In this document: in pieces, positions 1 to 8,968 of the stretch
How positions within the stretch are numbered: position 1 is the stretch's first letter
Layout of the letters: each line of letters begins with the position of its first letter
Source of the DNA: Aradus depressus
Taxonomy: Eukaryota; Arthropoda; Insecta; Hemiptera; Aradidae
Direction: 5' to 3'
NCBI GenBank assembly: GCA_963662175.1
Contig: OY759214.1
Coordinates: 13,578,001 to 13,642,000, forward strand
Length of the DNA: 64,000 nt
Notes under the pieces: generated by a model
Database searches by the model: none
Told to the model about the DNA's origin: nothing
What the model saw: the letters and a program-made list of their open reading frames with translations, nothing else
Program-made: the position numbers and the translations under genes

Positions 1-242
1 TTATTACGACAGTGTATATAACGACGACATCAGCTGTAGTAACGCTAGTTTAGACAACTTGAACAATTAAAAGTCGTCTACAACGATGGACAGAATGTAA
101 ACAGAACATCAAGTTAGAGGTAATTGGATACATAATTGTTTGGAGACCTATGAATTCAGTTCAAAGAATCATAAAAGACGTGGTGTTTTTTAACTTTATT
201 TTCAATTACCCTCAGTTGTTTGTGTTTTCTAAAAGTGTCAAC
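1..242. other. AT-rich sequence, no gene recognised
   Basis: I see no coding frame or RNA gene here. It may be the 5' part of the pogo/Tigger-like relic that follows, but no inverted terminus is visible. Confidence 0.3.
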
Positions 243-508
243 ATGACGTGTAAAAGAAAATCTCTGACCATCGAAGAAAAGGCGAACATCATTTGGCGGC
301 TGGAAAAAGGTGTTTAAAATTCTACTATATCAAAAGAATTCGGTGTTTCCCACTCAACAATTTCTAACTTGTGGCCAATAAAGAAAAACAAAAAAATTTT
401 GAGGAGGAATCTTTTTCTGCAAAGAAAATTCGGAAGAGCCAACATTCTGATCTAGACAATGCATTGCAGCTGTGGTTAAAGGCTCATCGAAAGAAAAATG
501 TTCCTTCC
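243..508 (+). pseudogene. Dead pogo/Tigger-like transposase, CENP-B N-terminal helix-turn-helix
   Basis: Starting at the ATG at 243, the frame reads MTCKRKSLTIEEKANIIWRL, then meets a stop at 315-317, continues in frame as STISKEFGVSHSTISNLW, and after a +1 shift near 400 reads RKSQHSDLDNALQLWLKAHR. This order matches the CENP-B/Tigger DNA-binding region: a psq-type helix-turn-helix followed by the second helical domain with its L-W motif. In the family, this part binds the terminal inverted repeats. The DDE catalytic domain is absent, so this is a broken N-terminal fragment. A domesticated CENP-B-like gene is unlikely given the internal stop and the frameshift. Confidence 0.75.
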
Positions 509-589
509 TATTAACGGCCCCGATTTTACATTTTAACTTTCTTCCAACTCTTTAATGTAAATAAGTACTATTTTTTAAATAAATATAGA

Positions 590-925
590 GGGCGCCGGTA
601 GCTCAGTGGTATGCGTACTTTTCTTCTGAGCTCAAGGTCGTGGGTTCGAAACCCGACCGAGGCCCTTAGTTTATTTTATCTGGGAGGTAAAATAAACTTA
701 AGCACGCCGTCGGGACGTTAAGCGATGGTCCCGAGCCTGTACCATATCAGGTCCTCGTTAAAGACCCCTACCCTAGGTGAATAAAAATTTAGGGTAGGCA
801 AAATTTAGGACTGCCACAGTAGAGTCGGGCTCATGTCCATAAGAGTGACGTAAGAGCGCTCTGGTAGTAGGCGATATGACCTCGTAGTTAAAGCCCGGCC
901 ATGAGTCATAAAACCTAACCTTAAA
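590..925 (+). mobile_element. SINE S1, near full-length
   Basis: The head (590-665) is tRNA-like. It has an A box TAGCTCAGTGG at 599-609 and a B box GGTTCGAAACC at 643-653, the internal RNA polymerase III promoter. The body carries a conserved GGGACGTTAAGCGATGGTCCC-type hairpin region and ends in CCTAACC. It is non-coding and would need LINE proteins in trans. It is one of the best reference copies for the family in this window, which has about 20. Confidence 0.9.
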
Positions 926-1268
926 CAAATGGTTGCTAATCAATGAGCTAATTTAATTAAATGCGTTCAAAAGAATCATTTTAAATTTCAAAATGTATTC
1001 TAAATGTTCAAATGAAAACTTGTCATTAGAAGTTGATACCGTTTCTGTATTATTTAAAGATAATATACAATTTCTGGGTCATCTCATTGTTACGAAACTA
1101 ACATGGCAGCTCATGAACTTATGAACATCAGTCATAGGTAAGAAACTGAGTTCCATTTGTTTCTTATTTCGTAATCTTTAGAAGATCGTAACAAAGGAAA
1201 CATTAATTACACTATATTATGCATATTTATATTATATCGTATAATTAATTAAGATTTAATATATTGGG
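926..1268. other. AT-rich spacer, nothing recognised
   Basis: No coding frame, promoter or repeat terminus could be identified between the two S1 copies. Confidence 0.3.
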
Positions 1269-1502
1269 AGTTTCTAGCTTTAGAGCTCAAAATCGCGGGT
1301 TCGAAACCGGTCCGAGGTTTATTTTAAGCACGCCGTCCTTCGGATGGGACGTTAAGCGATGGTCCCGAGCCTAAAACCCCTAACCTAGGTGAATACAAAT
1401 GTAGTGTAGACAATATTTAGGACTCCCAGAGCAGAGTCGGGCTCATGTCTACTAGAGTGACGAAAGAGCGCTCTGGTAGTAGGCGATATGACCTTGTAGT
1501 TT
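1269..1502 (+). mobile_element. SINE S1, degenerate copy
   Basis: The B box GGGTTCGAAACC and the central hairpin region are kept. The A box half is badly eroded, and the body ends at GATATGACCTTGTAGTTT without the CCTAA tail. Confidence 0.8.
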
Positions 1503-1702
1503 AATATTATTAGTTCAAGAACAGACTTACAATCTTGCCATTGCGCGTACTGTTTATTTATATTTGAAACGTTAATGTTCTTTACAAAAAATATAAATAT
1601 TTTCCCTTAACAATACTAGTCATGCTTATGATACCGTTAAGTATGTGAAAATATAATGTTAATAAAGACGTAATTTCATAAAACAATTATTAAAATAATG
1701 TT

Positions 1703-1704
<2 letters not shown>

Positions 1705-1762
<58 letters not shown>

Positions 1763-2566
1763 GAGATATTTACAACTGTATAAAAATATATACAACAAGC
1801 AAATATGCTAATACAGACATAATGGCAATGTCAAAATGTCATGAGGGGAGAAATCACCCAGTGGTGACACTTCCTAGTCACTGATTTTCTCTCATTTGTA
1901 ACTAATCACTGTCACTGTCACTGCTGCTGCTAAGGAGGTCTCTAGGCCATTGACGCTTAAGCCGTCGTTGGGGAAGTACGGCAGAATGGAGGCCACGGAC
2001 CAGAGGATTATTGTGGGAACCAAGAAGGGAAAATAATTTTTTGTATTTGCATTTAGCGACTTCAGTAATGAAAGGTACATTAAGGTCAGTGTGAAGGGTT
2101 TTGTTGGAGACGTAGTAAGGAGCATTGGCTATTGTACGAAGGATTTTGGATTGAAGGGATTGGATGCGCTGGAGATTGGAAGCCTTGGCAGAACCCCAGA
2201 GTTCAAGTCCGTAAGTCCACATAGGTTTGAGTATTGAGTTGTATATAAGTCGTTTTGTTGTCAAAGTTAGTTTGGATCTTTTGTCTAGCAGTCGTAGTAG
2301 AAGTTTATAACGTCTGTTCATTTCTTGTCTTTTCAGTCTCGTGTGTGGATTCCAAGTTAGTCGTTTGTCGAGTATGAGGCCTAGATAGCGGACTTCGTTT
2401 TTTAAAGGGATGGGATTTTTGTTAAGGTACACTGGAGGGCAGGCATATTTTCGACGAAGGGTGAAGACGATGTGAACTGATTTTGTGTCGTTCACCTTCA
2501 CTCTCCACTTTTTGTACCAGGACTGAAGGGTTATCAGGTGTTCTTGTAGGTGTCTGGATGATAGGA
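1705..2566 (-). mobile_element. Jockey-like LINE L-A, 5'-truncated, with poly(A) tail
   Basis: Read on the minus strand, this is the end of a reverse-transcriptase ORF, a ~145-bp 3' UTR (its TTGCTTGTTGTATATA phrase also occurs near 45.1 kb), and a 53-nt poly(A) seen as poly(T) at 1705-1757. Homology stops abruptly at about 2566 where a family B repeat begins, the usual 5' truncation of target-primed reverse transcription. The long intact poly(A) and the intact frame suggest a fairly recent insertion. Confidence 0.85.
1902..2561 (-). pseudogene. Reverse transcriptase C-terminus (Jockey clade), 5'-truncated
   Basis: The frame is open for about 220 codons; the Met at 2501 is internal, because HLQEHLITLQSWYKKWRVKV can be read in frame upstream of it. 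The motif YLGLILDKRLTW (about residues 40-51 from that Met) is the conserved LGxxLDxxLTW segment after the RT palm. SLQSKILRTIANAPYYVSN and LNVPFITEV follow, as in Jockey-type thumb/C-terminal regions. It ends in an acidic-serine run SSSSDSDSD. The catalytic YADD and the endonuclease are missing, so it cannot act alone. This is the best-preserved L-A coding copy in the window. Confidence 0.85.
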
Positions 2567-2569
2567 TTT

Positions 2570-3205
2570 AAATTTATAGATACTGAAGGTGGGGCTTCTA
2601 AATTCTCATACTAAATTTTGTGTAGACAAATTTATTACATGGGCAGTTATTAGGGTTTTCAATTAGGCCCCCTCTCCTGAACCCGTGCCCCCTTCCCTTC
2701 AGCCGATATCGCTGAAATTTGACAGGTTATGTCCTAATTGCGTTTTGACTTTAAATATGAAATTTCATGTCCATATATTCATTACATCGGTTGAGCCCCC
2801 TTCTGATCTCCTTTTTTTTCTGCCGATTCCGCTGAAAATTAATAAGTGTCTTCCTTATGGGACTTTTACATATGAAATTAAGTGTCGATACATTCATCAT
2901 AATGGCAGTTATTAGAATTTTTGAGTTAAGCTTCTCCCCTAATCCCCCCATACCCTTTTGACCGATTTCGTTGAAAAACAATAGGTGTCGTCGTTAGAGG
3001 CTTCTGAATACACATACAAAAGATCATGTCGATACATCTATTCTATCGGGAGTTATCGTGTCCATAGGCACACAGACAGACAGCATTTTTCTTTTTTCAT
3101 TTTTGGAATCTAGAGGTCGAAAAACATAAAATTCTGTTGAAAACTCCGCATCGAATTTTGAACCGATTACATAACTTCCTCTATACTTCGTATAGCTGGG
3201 TAAGT
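2570..3205 (-). repeat. Family B dispersed repeat, near full-length, inverted
   Basis: Contains three internal repeats of about 150 bp, each with a phrase like TGTATCGACACGAAATTTCA and a purine-rich G run. It ends (reverse sense) at the hairpin with arms CATAACTTC and TATACTTCGTATA, at about 3170-3200. The short open frames on both strands are by-products of the repeated unit. The origin of the family is unknown. Confidence 0.8.
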
Positions 3206-3261
3206 ACTAAAACTTTGACAAGAATTTCTTTAAACATCGGAAACTCTGGTAAAAAAAACTT

Positions 3262-3450
3262 TCAGCACGCCGTCCTTCGGGTGGGTCATCAAGCGATATC
3301 AAGTACTGGTTATAGACCCCAACTCTAGGTGACTAAACCTGGGTAGGCAAAATAGTACTGTAGACTCGGGCCATGCCCACCAGAGCGACGAAAGAGCACT
3401 CTGGTAGTAGGCGATATGACTTCCTAGTTAAAGCCCGGACATGAGTCATT
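3262..3450 (+). mobile_element. SINE S1, 3' part only
   Basis: Starts at GCACGCCGTCCTTCGG and runs to CCGGACATGAGTCATTATA. The tRNA-like head is missing, which fits 5' truncation. It directly follows the family B copy. Confidence 0.8.
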
Positions 3451-3937
3451 ATAAATAAAAGGAACAAATATGTAGAGGGTCTGACTATATGTGGGAGCTC
3501 AGTATGAACACATAATACAGACAGACGTGTGTCGGCCGGATCCAGTCTTCACCACAGTTTCAAATTATAGACCTGACTCCACCTCGCAATTATTTGTTGA
3601 GTGATTAATGGAAAAGAGAGGTCTGTTGATCTGAAATTCGATTCAGTTTTTCCCTACAATTCTGAAAACGAAGAGGATTCTGTGTTGACTGATGAGGCGG
3701 GTGGCCCGGATATTGACAGCTTTAATGGGTCTCCCAGTACGGGGCTATGACAAATTCACTTTTTTTTCCCCGCGTCAATATAATTTGTTTGTTTTTTTGT
3801 ATACTGGTTACCTATTTTATTATTCAACTTTGTTATATAAATAACACTCCTGTACCTCACATGATCCATCAAATGTTTGCGACATGTGAACATTTTAGCA
3901 GATGACGAGCCACCAGTTTTATTTTGCTTCCTCAGCT
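3451..3937. other. No gene recognised
   Basis: Mixed-composition sequence without a long frame or a repeat end that I can match elsewhere in the window. Confidence 0.3.
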
Positions 3938-4085
3938 ATATGAAGTATAGAGAAAGTTATGCAATCGGTCAGAAGGTCGATGTTCAGTTTTCCGGTCCCC
4001 TTTCCAACAATGTCCTGTCGGTGTGTGCGTGTGCATACATGATAACCAACATGATAACTCCCAATAGAATGAATGTATCAACACG
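3938..4085 (+). repeat. Family B repeat, 5' part
   Basis: Has the GAAGTATAG..GAAGTTATG hairpin arm, TCAGAAGGTCGATGTTCAG and the ATGAATGTATCAACACGAA phrase, then breaks off before the LINE L-B copy. Part of the 194-residue open frame starting at 3877 is simply this repeat fused to LINE sequence. Confidence 0.75.
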
Positions 4086-4186
4086 AAAAAGAATAAAAAA
4101 TATTTACATAAAAATCGTGTTTCATATACAAACACCACAATTTTTCATACATAAATATGTTTATAAAAATACGCCCCCATTACCGC

Positions 4187-4560
4187 AGAAAATAGAAAAT
4201 TTGGACTGGACCGATACAGTAAAACACCTTGGTGTTCTTCTAGACAGACGACTGACCTTCAGGCAACATATCAGGCAGAAAGCAAATACTATAAGCGGAC
4301 TTGTGTTCTTATTCCCGTTACTCCACAGAAAGGCAGCCCTTAGTCTAACCAGTAGACTCCTCATATACAAGCTTCTGTTGCGGCCAGTGATAACGTATAC
4401 ATGCCCAGTCTGGGCCGGTCTTGCAAGCAATACCAACTTGAGAACTCTTCAAGTGGCCTAAAACAAATACCTTAGATTGGTTGGTAGCTACTCGAGGGAC
4501 ACCTCCATGTTGAGCTCCTACTGGACTACATAATAAATTTCAGTAAAAACTTTTTACTTA
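4187..4560 (+). pseudogene. Reverse transcriptase C-terminal fragment (L-B)
   Basis: Reads VKHLGVLLDRRLTFRQHI, then LLHRKAALSLTSRLLIYKLL and RPVITYTCPVWAGLASN, the post-palm LGVxLDxRLTF block and the CPVWxxLA block seen in Jockey-type RTs. Compared with copy 2, a CAA-to-TAA change at 4459 truncates the frame, and about 27 nt after GGGACACCTCC is deleted. No catalytic motif remains; this copy is dead. Confidence 0.85.
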
Positions 4561-5055
4561 AGTGTGACACAAATCAAAACGTTTTGGTAAAGAAAATAGG
4601 GAAAACAGGAGGGAACCACAAAAATATCCGTTCACGATTATCAATTATAATCTCTGTTTTTGAATGTTTATTAATTTATTTTCTATTCATTTCAGTTACT
4701 TCGTTTTTTTTTTTTTTTTTTTTTTTCTTTTAGAGTTTTTTTAAATTTATAATAGCATTGTTTTTAATTTAAATGATTATTTTTGATTTGTATTTAGTGT
4801 ATAAAAAATATTTATCATGATTTAAATTATTGTTAAAAACTGTATTTATTAGTATTACTATTTTTATACTAATTTATTTTCTAGTATATATTTATTAATT
4901 TTTTATTTATTTTCTATTTTTTAATATTATAGTTATTACTAATCACACGTGAGAGAGTTAAAAACTTTTATAGTATCTAATTTATCAGTTAATTTGTTGT
5001 ATACATTTCTATTATCATGTTATGGTTTTATATCATATATGGTTTATATTTGACA

Positions 5056-5111
5056 CATTGTGTCCTGACGAAGGAACGTCTCGAAATATCATCGTGAAAG
5101 AAGACACAATG
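5056..5111 (+). ncRNA. Candidate hammerhead-ribozyme-like motif
   Basis: CTGACGA at 5065-5071 is followed by a short hairpin, GAAA at 5083-5086 and ATATC, so position 15.1 (A) could pair with 16.1 (U) and the H17 base is C5090. The nine bases just before the core (CATTGTGTC, 5056-5064) are perfectly complementary to GACACAATG at 5103-5111, giving a closing stem I. Stem II (AGG/TCT around AACG) is weak. It lies in the LINE L-B 3' region. Function is inferred from the layout only. Confidence 0.45.
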
Positions 5112-5371
5112 AAAGAATTATGGAAAATATTTATCATAATTTAAAATATAATTAAAAACTGAATTTATTAGTATTATTATTTCTATATTTATTTATTCAT
5201 TTTCTGATTATTTCATTTTTTTTTTTTACTATTATAGTTATTAACTAATGTTTGTCCGTCTCTAAGAGTTAATATCAGTTTTCGTATTTAATTTATAAGC
5301 TATTTTAATGCATACATTTTTATTATATGTTACGGTTTAACGGAAATAAATATTATTATTATTATTATTAA

Positions 5372-6029
5372 CTCTGTTGCTGTCCTTATTTGCGCCTCAT
5401 ACTGATGACAATGATTCGCCACATAGTATTGTGAGAAGAGACGTGACTCTCCATCTCATTTCAAACTCTTTTTTGGAATGACTAAATAGGTTCTCATTTA
5501 GAATGACTAACAAGAAGATCTATGTTTGTCACCATGTTTCATCCTTCGTCAATTCTACAAATTTCTATTCTTCTTCTGTCAGCGTCCTTGACCTCCATAG
5601 TCTGTACTTTTTCTATTGTGCCTATTAAAAATTTATTGTTGGTTGTCTTTTCAAGGACTTCGACTGGGTCGGATAGCAGTTTTTATTTTAGTTTCTGATT
5701 GCTGAAGTCAGTTCAAAAAGAGAAAACTCCACTGAAGTTTCTTCCTTTATCTACTGGCACACTCCTCCCAGAGTTGAGAATTGAGAAACTTATTTATATC
5801 TTTATGAATATTGGATTACTTTGTTGATTTTTTCCAGAATTTTTTTTTGACAATTTTTCGGGATACTTCCTGAATCTAGTCATTCATAGTGACCAGAAGA
5901 AGGGGCGTGAAAGTGTTCAAAATTAACAAATAAAAATCTGGAAAAAAATGCTGGGAAAAATCAACATAGGAACATCCCAGAGAAGTTTAATAAACACCCT
6001 TCTGTTTTTTGAAATGTTTACTACCCCTA
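5372..6029. other. No gene recognised
   Basis: Single-copy-looking AT-rich sequence. No frame over 60 codons and no repeat shared with the rest of the window. Confidence 0.3.
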
Positions 6030-6132
6030 ACTACATGAAGTACCTATAGGGTAAGTTATGTAGTCGATTAGAAAATCGATGTTGAGTTTTCACCGGAATT
6101 TCATATTTTCGAAAATCTGATACCAAAACTGT
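6030..6132 (+). repeat. Family B repeat, 5' fragment
   Basis: GAAGTACCTATAGGGTAAGTTATG and GATGTTGAGTTTTCACCGG are the family B 5' end; the rest is missing where the S1 copy begins. Confidence 0.7.
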
Positions 6133-6250
6133 AAATAAAGTTATAGTTAGTCATTATGACTCATGCCCGGGCTTTAACTGCAAGGTCGTATCTCACAGGT
6201 ACCAAAATAAAATATAGTCTCACATATTTTATTGATATTTACTAGCTGGT

Positions 6251-6274
6251 TTTCGAGGTTGCCCTCATCATCAG
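6251..6274 (-). ncRNA. Candidate hammerhead-like core, left arm
   Basis: On the minus strand CTGATGA (6268-6274) is followed by a GAGG-GCAA-CCTC hairpin, perfectly paired with a GNRA loop, and then GAAA (6251-6254). The following AACCAGCT is a decayed form of the AGCCGGCT palindrome in the right arm. Confidence 0.45.
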
Positions 6275-6302
6275 GCAGTCATTTTTTTTTTTTTTTGTCT
6301 AC

Positions 6303-6334
6303 CTGATGATGTGGGCAACCTCGAAAGCCGGCTA
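6303..6334 (+). ncRNA. Candidate hammerhead-like core, right arm
   Basis: CTGATGA (6303-6309), a hairpin with GCAA loop, GAAA (6323-6326), then AGCCGGCT (6326-6333), a perfect self-complement that could form stem III between two molecules, and A6334 as the H17 position. One extra U sits between A9 and stem II, and stem II has one mismatch in this copy. Activity has not been shown. Confidence 0.5.
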
Positions 6335-6883
6335 GCAAATATCAATTAAATCTGTGAAAGGTCGGACTATATTTTATTTTACAACCTGTGAAATAATCAC
6401 TTCTCACTACAACAGCCATCTTCATATATACAAGGTCATATCGCCTACTACCAGAGGGCTCTTTCGTCACTCTGGTGGTCATGAGCCCGATTCCTCTATG
6501 GAGTCCTAAATTTTTATACACCTAGTGTCCTCTACACTAGGTGTATAACGCTTTAACGTTAACGAGTACAGACCATCGATTAATGTTCCATCCGAAGGAC
6601 GGCGTGCTTAAATTTATTTTACCATATATATATGAAGTGTCCGTAACGTTGTAGAAATCATTGTTTCGATGTTGGGGTTGCTTGACTCAACTAACTTGCT
6701 GGATCTCTGTTTTAATATTAGATCTGTTCCGACTCAAACAGTCCTATGCACACTTGATGCATGTTTCATTATTAAACATGTAGCGACATACAGATGGATC
6801 GATTTGCACTCATGGTCATTATAGAACATTGGCACAATGTTGAACTGCAGCACTATAGGCCTTCACGGTATTCCAACTTTATA

Positions 6884-7098
6884 CGGAAGGTATAGGGGCA
6901 GTTATGCAATCGTTCGGAAATTCGAAGTTGTGTTTTCAGGGAAATTTCACGTTTTCCCTAGCACATATTAATCAATTATGTTTTCGCTCTCTCTCCAAAA
7001 CCAATCGACCGTTTGGCCTATCGGAACTTCTGAATTCTCATACTAAATTTTTTGTCAGTACATTAATTACATCAAAAGTCATTTGGATTTTTGAGTCA
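6884..7098. repeat. Two family B pieces in opposite orientation
   Basis: 6884-6960 is the family B 5' end on the plus strand (AGGTATAGGGGCAGTTATG). 6961-7098 is a 3' half on the minus strand (TTTTCGCTCTCTCTCCAAAACC, ATACTAAATTTT). A head-to-tail inversion or two separate fragments would give this. Confidence 0.65.
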
Positions 7099-7405
7099 TT
7101 CTATAATAAAGTCATTCTAAGATTTATATGTATTTAATAGAGGTCGGAACGGGGTCGTATAGAGAGAGATTATTTTAGACCAACTTAGAACATCTCCCTC
7201 AAATCTAGATATATTAATAGAGCGATGGCCTTAATTTTTAGTATTTATATTAGAATGTGAAAGATTGTGAGTAGCCAAGTATATATTTTTGAGTTGTGGG
7301 TCTCAGGGTTGCAGATTCAGTTCAGTGCATTTGTAAATCACTGGTAAGAGACATCGTGTCTAGACAAGGGGTCGACAAACTTTTTGGACTACCGATTCAC
7401 TTACA
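7099..7405. other. No gene recognised
   Basis: Nothing recognisable beyond a GAGAGAGA stretch at about 7161-7168. Confidence 0.25.
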
Positions 7406-7672
7406 AATTTACAAATGAGGGGTTAAAAGCAAAGGGATGTAAGTGACAAATCGGCTGAAATTGAGATATGTGTGTTAACATCTTCCTTGACACCTACCCT
7501 GACTACTGACTAATGATCAGAACGATTGTTAGTACCAGTAACGCTGTTACTAGTGGAAAATACCTGGGTAATACCTGAATTTACGATGTTACTATAACTT
7601 TGAAGGTAATTATCTCGAAATGACATTTTTGTCACTTACGTCCCTTTGCTTCTAACCTCCTCAAATGACTCC
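7406..7672. mobile_element. MITE-like element with ~40-bp inverted ends
   Basis: The left end TGAGGGGTTAAAAGCAAAGG (from about 7412) and the right end (reverse complement TGAGGAGGTTAGAAGCAAAG, ending about 7667) match over about 40 bp, continuing through GTAAGTGACAAA. There is no coding sequence between them. I could not fix a clean target duplication, so the superfamily is open. Confidence 0.6.
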
Positions 7673-7739
7673 GTGAACACCAACGTTGTTATATTCTAAT
7701 TTTATTTTTGTACAAAAGTGGTAAAAGAATAATCGAAGG

Positions 7740-8022
7740 TGAATAAATTAATCAATTTACTTTTCGCTCCCCCTCCAAAACCAGTCAACCGTTTGCGCTA
7801 ATATTCAATAATTGACTTATATAGGGGCTCCCAAACACTCATACTAAATTTTGTTTCGATACATTCATTACTGCAGCAGTTATTGAGGGTTTTGAGTTGA
7901 GCCCTATTTCCTTTTGCGGATTCCGCTGAAAATTGATAAGTGTCGTCCTGGTAGGATTTTGAATTCACATATGAAATTTTTTGTCGATACATTCATTACA
8001 ACAGCAGTTATTAGAGTTTTTG
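7740..8022 (-). repeat. Family B repeat, 3' half
   Basis: Contains TTTTCGCTCCCCCTCCAAAACC, ATACTAAATTTTG and two internal ~150-bp units. It abuts the S1 head fragment at 8023. Confidence 0.75.
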
Positions 8023-8149
8023 AAGGACGGCGTGCTTATGTGTATTTTACCTTCCAGATAAAATAAACTAAGGGGCTCGGCTGGGTTTCGAACCCACGAC
8101 CTTGAGCTCAGAAAGCAAGCACGCATACCACTGAGCTACCGGCACCCTC
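8023..8149 (-). mobile_element. SINE S1, tRNA-like head plus start of body
   Basis: The reverse strand gives the full tRNA-like head (A box near 8130-8142, B box near 8087-8098) and body up to GCACGCCGTCC, then stops. The 3' part and CCTAA tail are missing. Confidence 0.8.
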
Positions 8150-8168
8150 TATATATATATATTTCTTT

Positions 8169-8354
8169 CTAATTGCTACTTTGATGGAGTTTATTCCCAA
8201 TCTCTCTCCATGCTTCTCCTTTCTCCACGACATCTTTGTAGTCTGGATGGCTCTTATCGTACAAAAAAACGCATTCTCGCACTAGGTCAATCAATTTTTC
8301 CATTTCTTCAGTCATATTATTTCCTAGTCCGTCGCGAACTTTGTGTAAATTCAC
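8169..8354 (-). CDS. MADF-domain protein, N-terminal exon or fragment
   Basis: The 61-residue frame contains a convincing first half of a MADF domain: MEKLIDLVRECVFLYDK, SHPDYKDVVEKGEAW and REIGNKL (residues about 17-57). MADF domains are Myb/SANT-like DNA-binding modules of Adf-1-type insect transcription factors, and are also found in PIF/Harbinger helper proteins. The second half of the domain (usually CKxRWxxLRD) is absent. The frame stops just after HQSSN, and a GTAGCA a few bases earlier could be a splice donor. I would start at the second Met (8313-8315, MTEEMEKL), because the first 13 residues look unlike the family. Alternatives are an intron-split host gene, a decayed gene copy or a transposon helper fragment. 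Confidence 0.6.
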   Translation of the reverse strand: MNLHKVRDGLGNNMTEEMEKLIDLVRECVFLYDKSHPDYKDVVEKGEAWREIGNKLHQSSN

Positions 8355-8449
8355 AACTACTCATCTGTTCGTCGCGAACTAGACTGGTCCGCCTTCTGTT
8401 TCAACCAGGACAATGCAATATCATTGAGTACAGAGTCTGCGCGAACTGT

Positions 8450-8814
8450 CCGAAATTTTGGATTTACATATAAAATTTGATGTCTATACATTTATTACTT
8501 CGTCACTTGGTTTGCGAGGGAGAGCAAAAACTTACTTAATTCATTCATGTTTGGGCACTACATTGTTGGTAATTCACCAACGATTTTATTTTCTATTAAA
8601 ATGAATTATGGATGATGTTGCGTAATACGAACATAAACCTGTCTAAAGAGGCTTTGAACGAGTATAAAAAGCCTTCCAAGAAATTAGCTGCATCTGACGT
8701 AATTAATGCATTCGTGACTTAACATTACTTACTATAAACTAGACAAATATTTTAAAATTTACACTTTGTTTTCTATTTTTCTCCTCCCCTCCCCAACTAT
8801 TTTGCATTTTTTAT
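8450..8814. other. No gene recognised
   Basis: A weak family B trace (TTTACATATAAAATTTGATGTC) at 8459-8500. Nothing else stands out. Confidence 0.25.
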
Positions 8815-8940
8815 AATAATATTAATATTTATTTTCGTTAAAACCATAACCTGATAATGTAATAATAAGATACGTCATAAGAATATATACATTAATAAAT
8901 AATAGTAAAAAATAAAATGAAATGATTAAATAAATCCTTG
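8815..8940 (-). mobile_element. LINE L-B 3' tail fragment
   Basis: The reverse strand ends in AACGAAAATAAATATTAATATT, matching the AACGGAAATAAA(ATT)n end of L-B at 5330-5371. No coding sequence is retained. Confidence 0.65.
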
Positions 8941-8968
8941 AATATACATTAATATAAAAATAATAATA

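Larger units (their letters stand above)
4165..5371 (+). mobile_element. LINE L-B copy 1, 5'-truncated, (ATT)n tail
   Basis: RT C-terminus, a long AT-rich 3' UTR, and a terminal AACGGAAATAAA followed by (ATT)n at 5349-5371. The 3' UTR contains a diverged ~320-bp direct duplication (units starting near 4804 and 5123), with a hammerhead-like motif just before the second unit. Copy 2 lies at 47500-48450; isolated 3' tails lie at 8815-8940 and 45225-45300. Confidence 0.8.
6193..6430. mobile_element. 238-bp foldback, Penelope-like candidate, inserted in S1
   Basis: Left arm (about 6193-6280) and right arm (about 6298-6390) are inverted copies separated by a poly(T) run. The insertion is bounded by CAAGGTCGTATC (6181-6192) and CAAGGTCATATC (6431-6442), an 11-of-12 target duplication. 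Both arms carry a hammerhead-like core. Its last ~45 bp (TGTGAAATAATCACTTCTCA...) recur at 46836-46880. Hammerheads inside inverted terminal copies are known from Penelope-like retroelements. That assignment is inference, because no RT is present. Confidence 0.7.
6155..6624 (-). mobile_element. SINE S1 copy split by a foldback element
   Basis: Reverse-strand S1 sequence runs 6155-6192 and resumes at 6431-6624. The two halves repeat CAAGGTC(G/A)TATC, the duplication made by the 238-bp insertion at 6193-6430. Within the body, a 15-bp palindrome (CACCTAGTGTCC..ACACTAGGTG) at 6519-6545 is an oddity of this copy. Confidence 0.85.

Noticed and set aside
590..665. tRNA gene call for the S1 heads
   Set aside because: A and B boxes are present but the acceptor stem does not pair fully, the anticodon arm is irregular, and a SINE body follows in about 20 copies.
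3170..3200. loxP-like sequence: TATACTTCGTATAGC in family B resembles the lox arm ATAACTTCGTATA
   Set aside because: Only one arm-like half matches well, the spacer and second arm do not, and it is part of a dispersed animal repeat hairpin. Chance resemblance.
3877..4461. A 194-residue gene with its own Met
   Set aside because: The first ~95 residues are translated family B repeat and the rest is a truncated LINE RT; the fusion is accidental.
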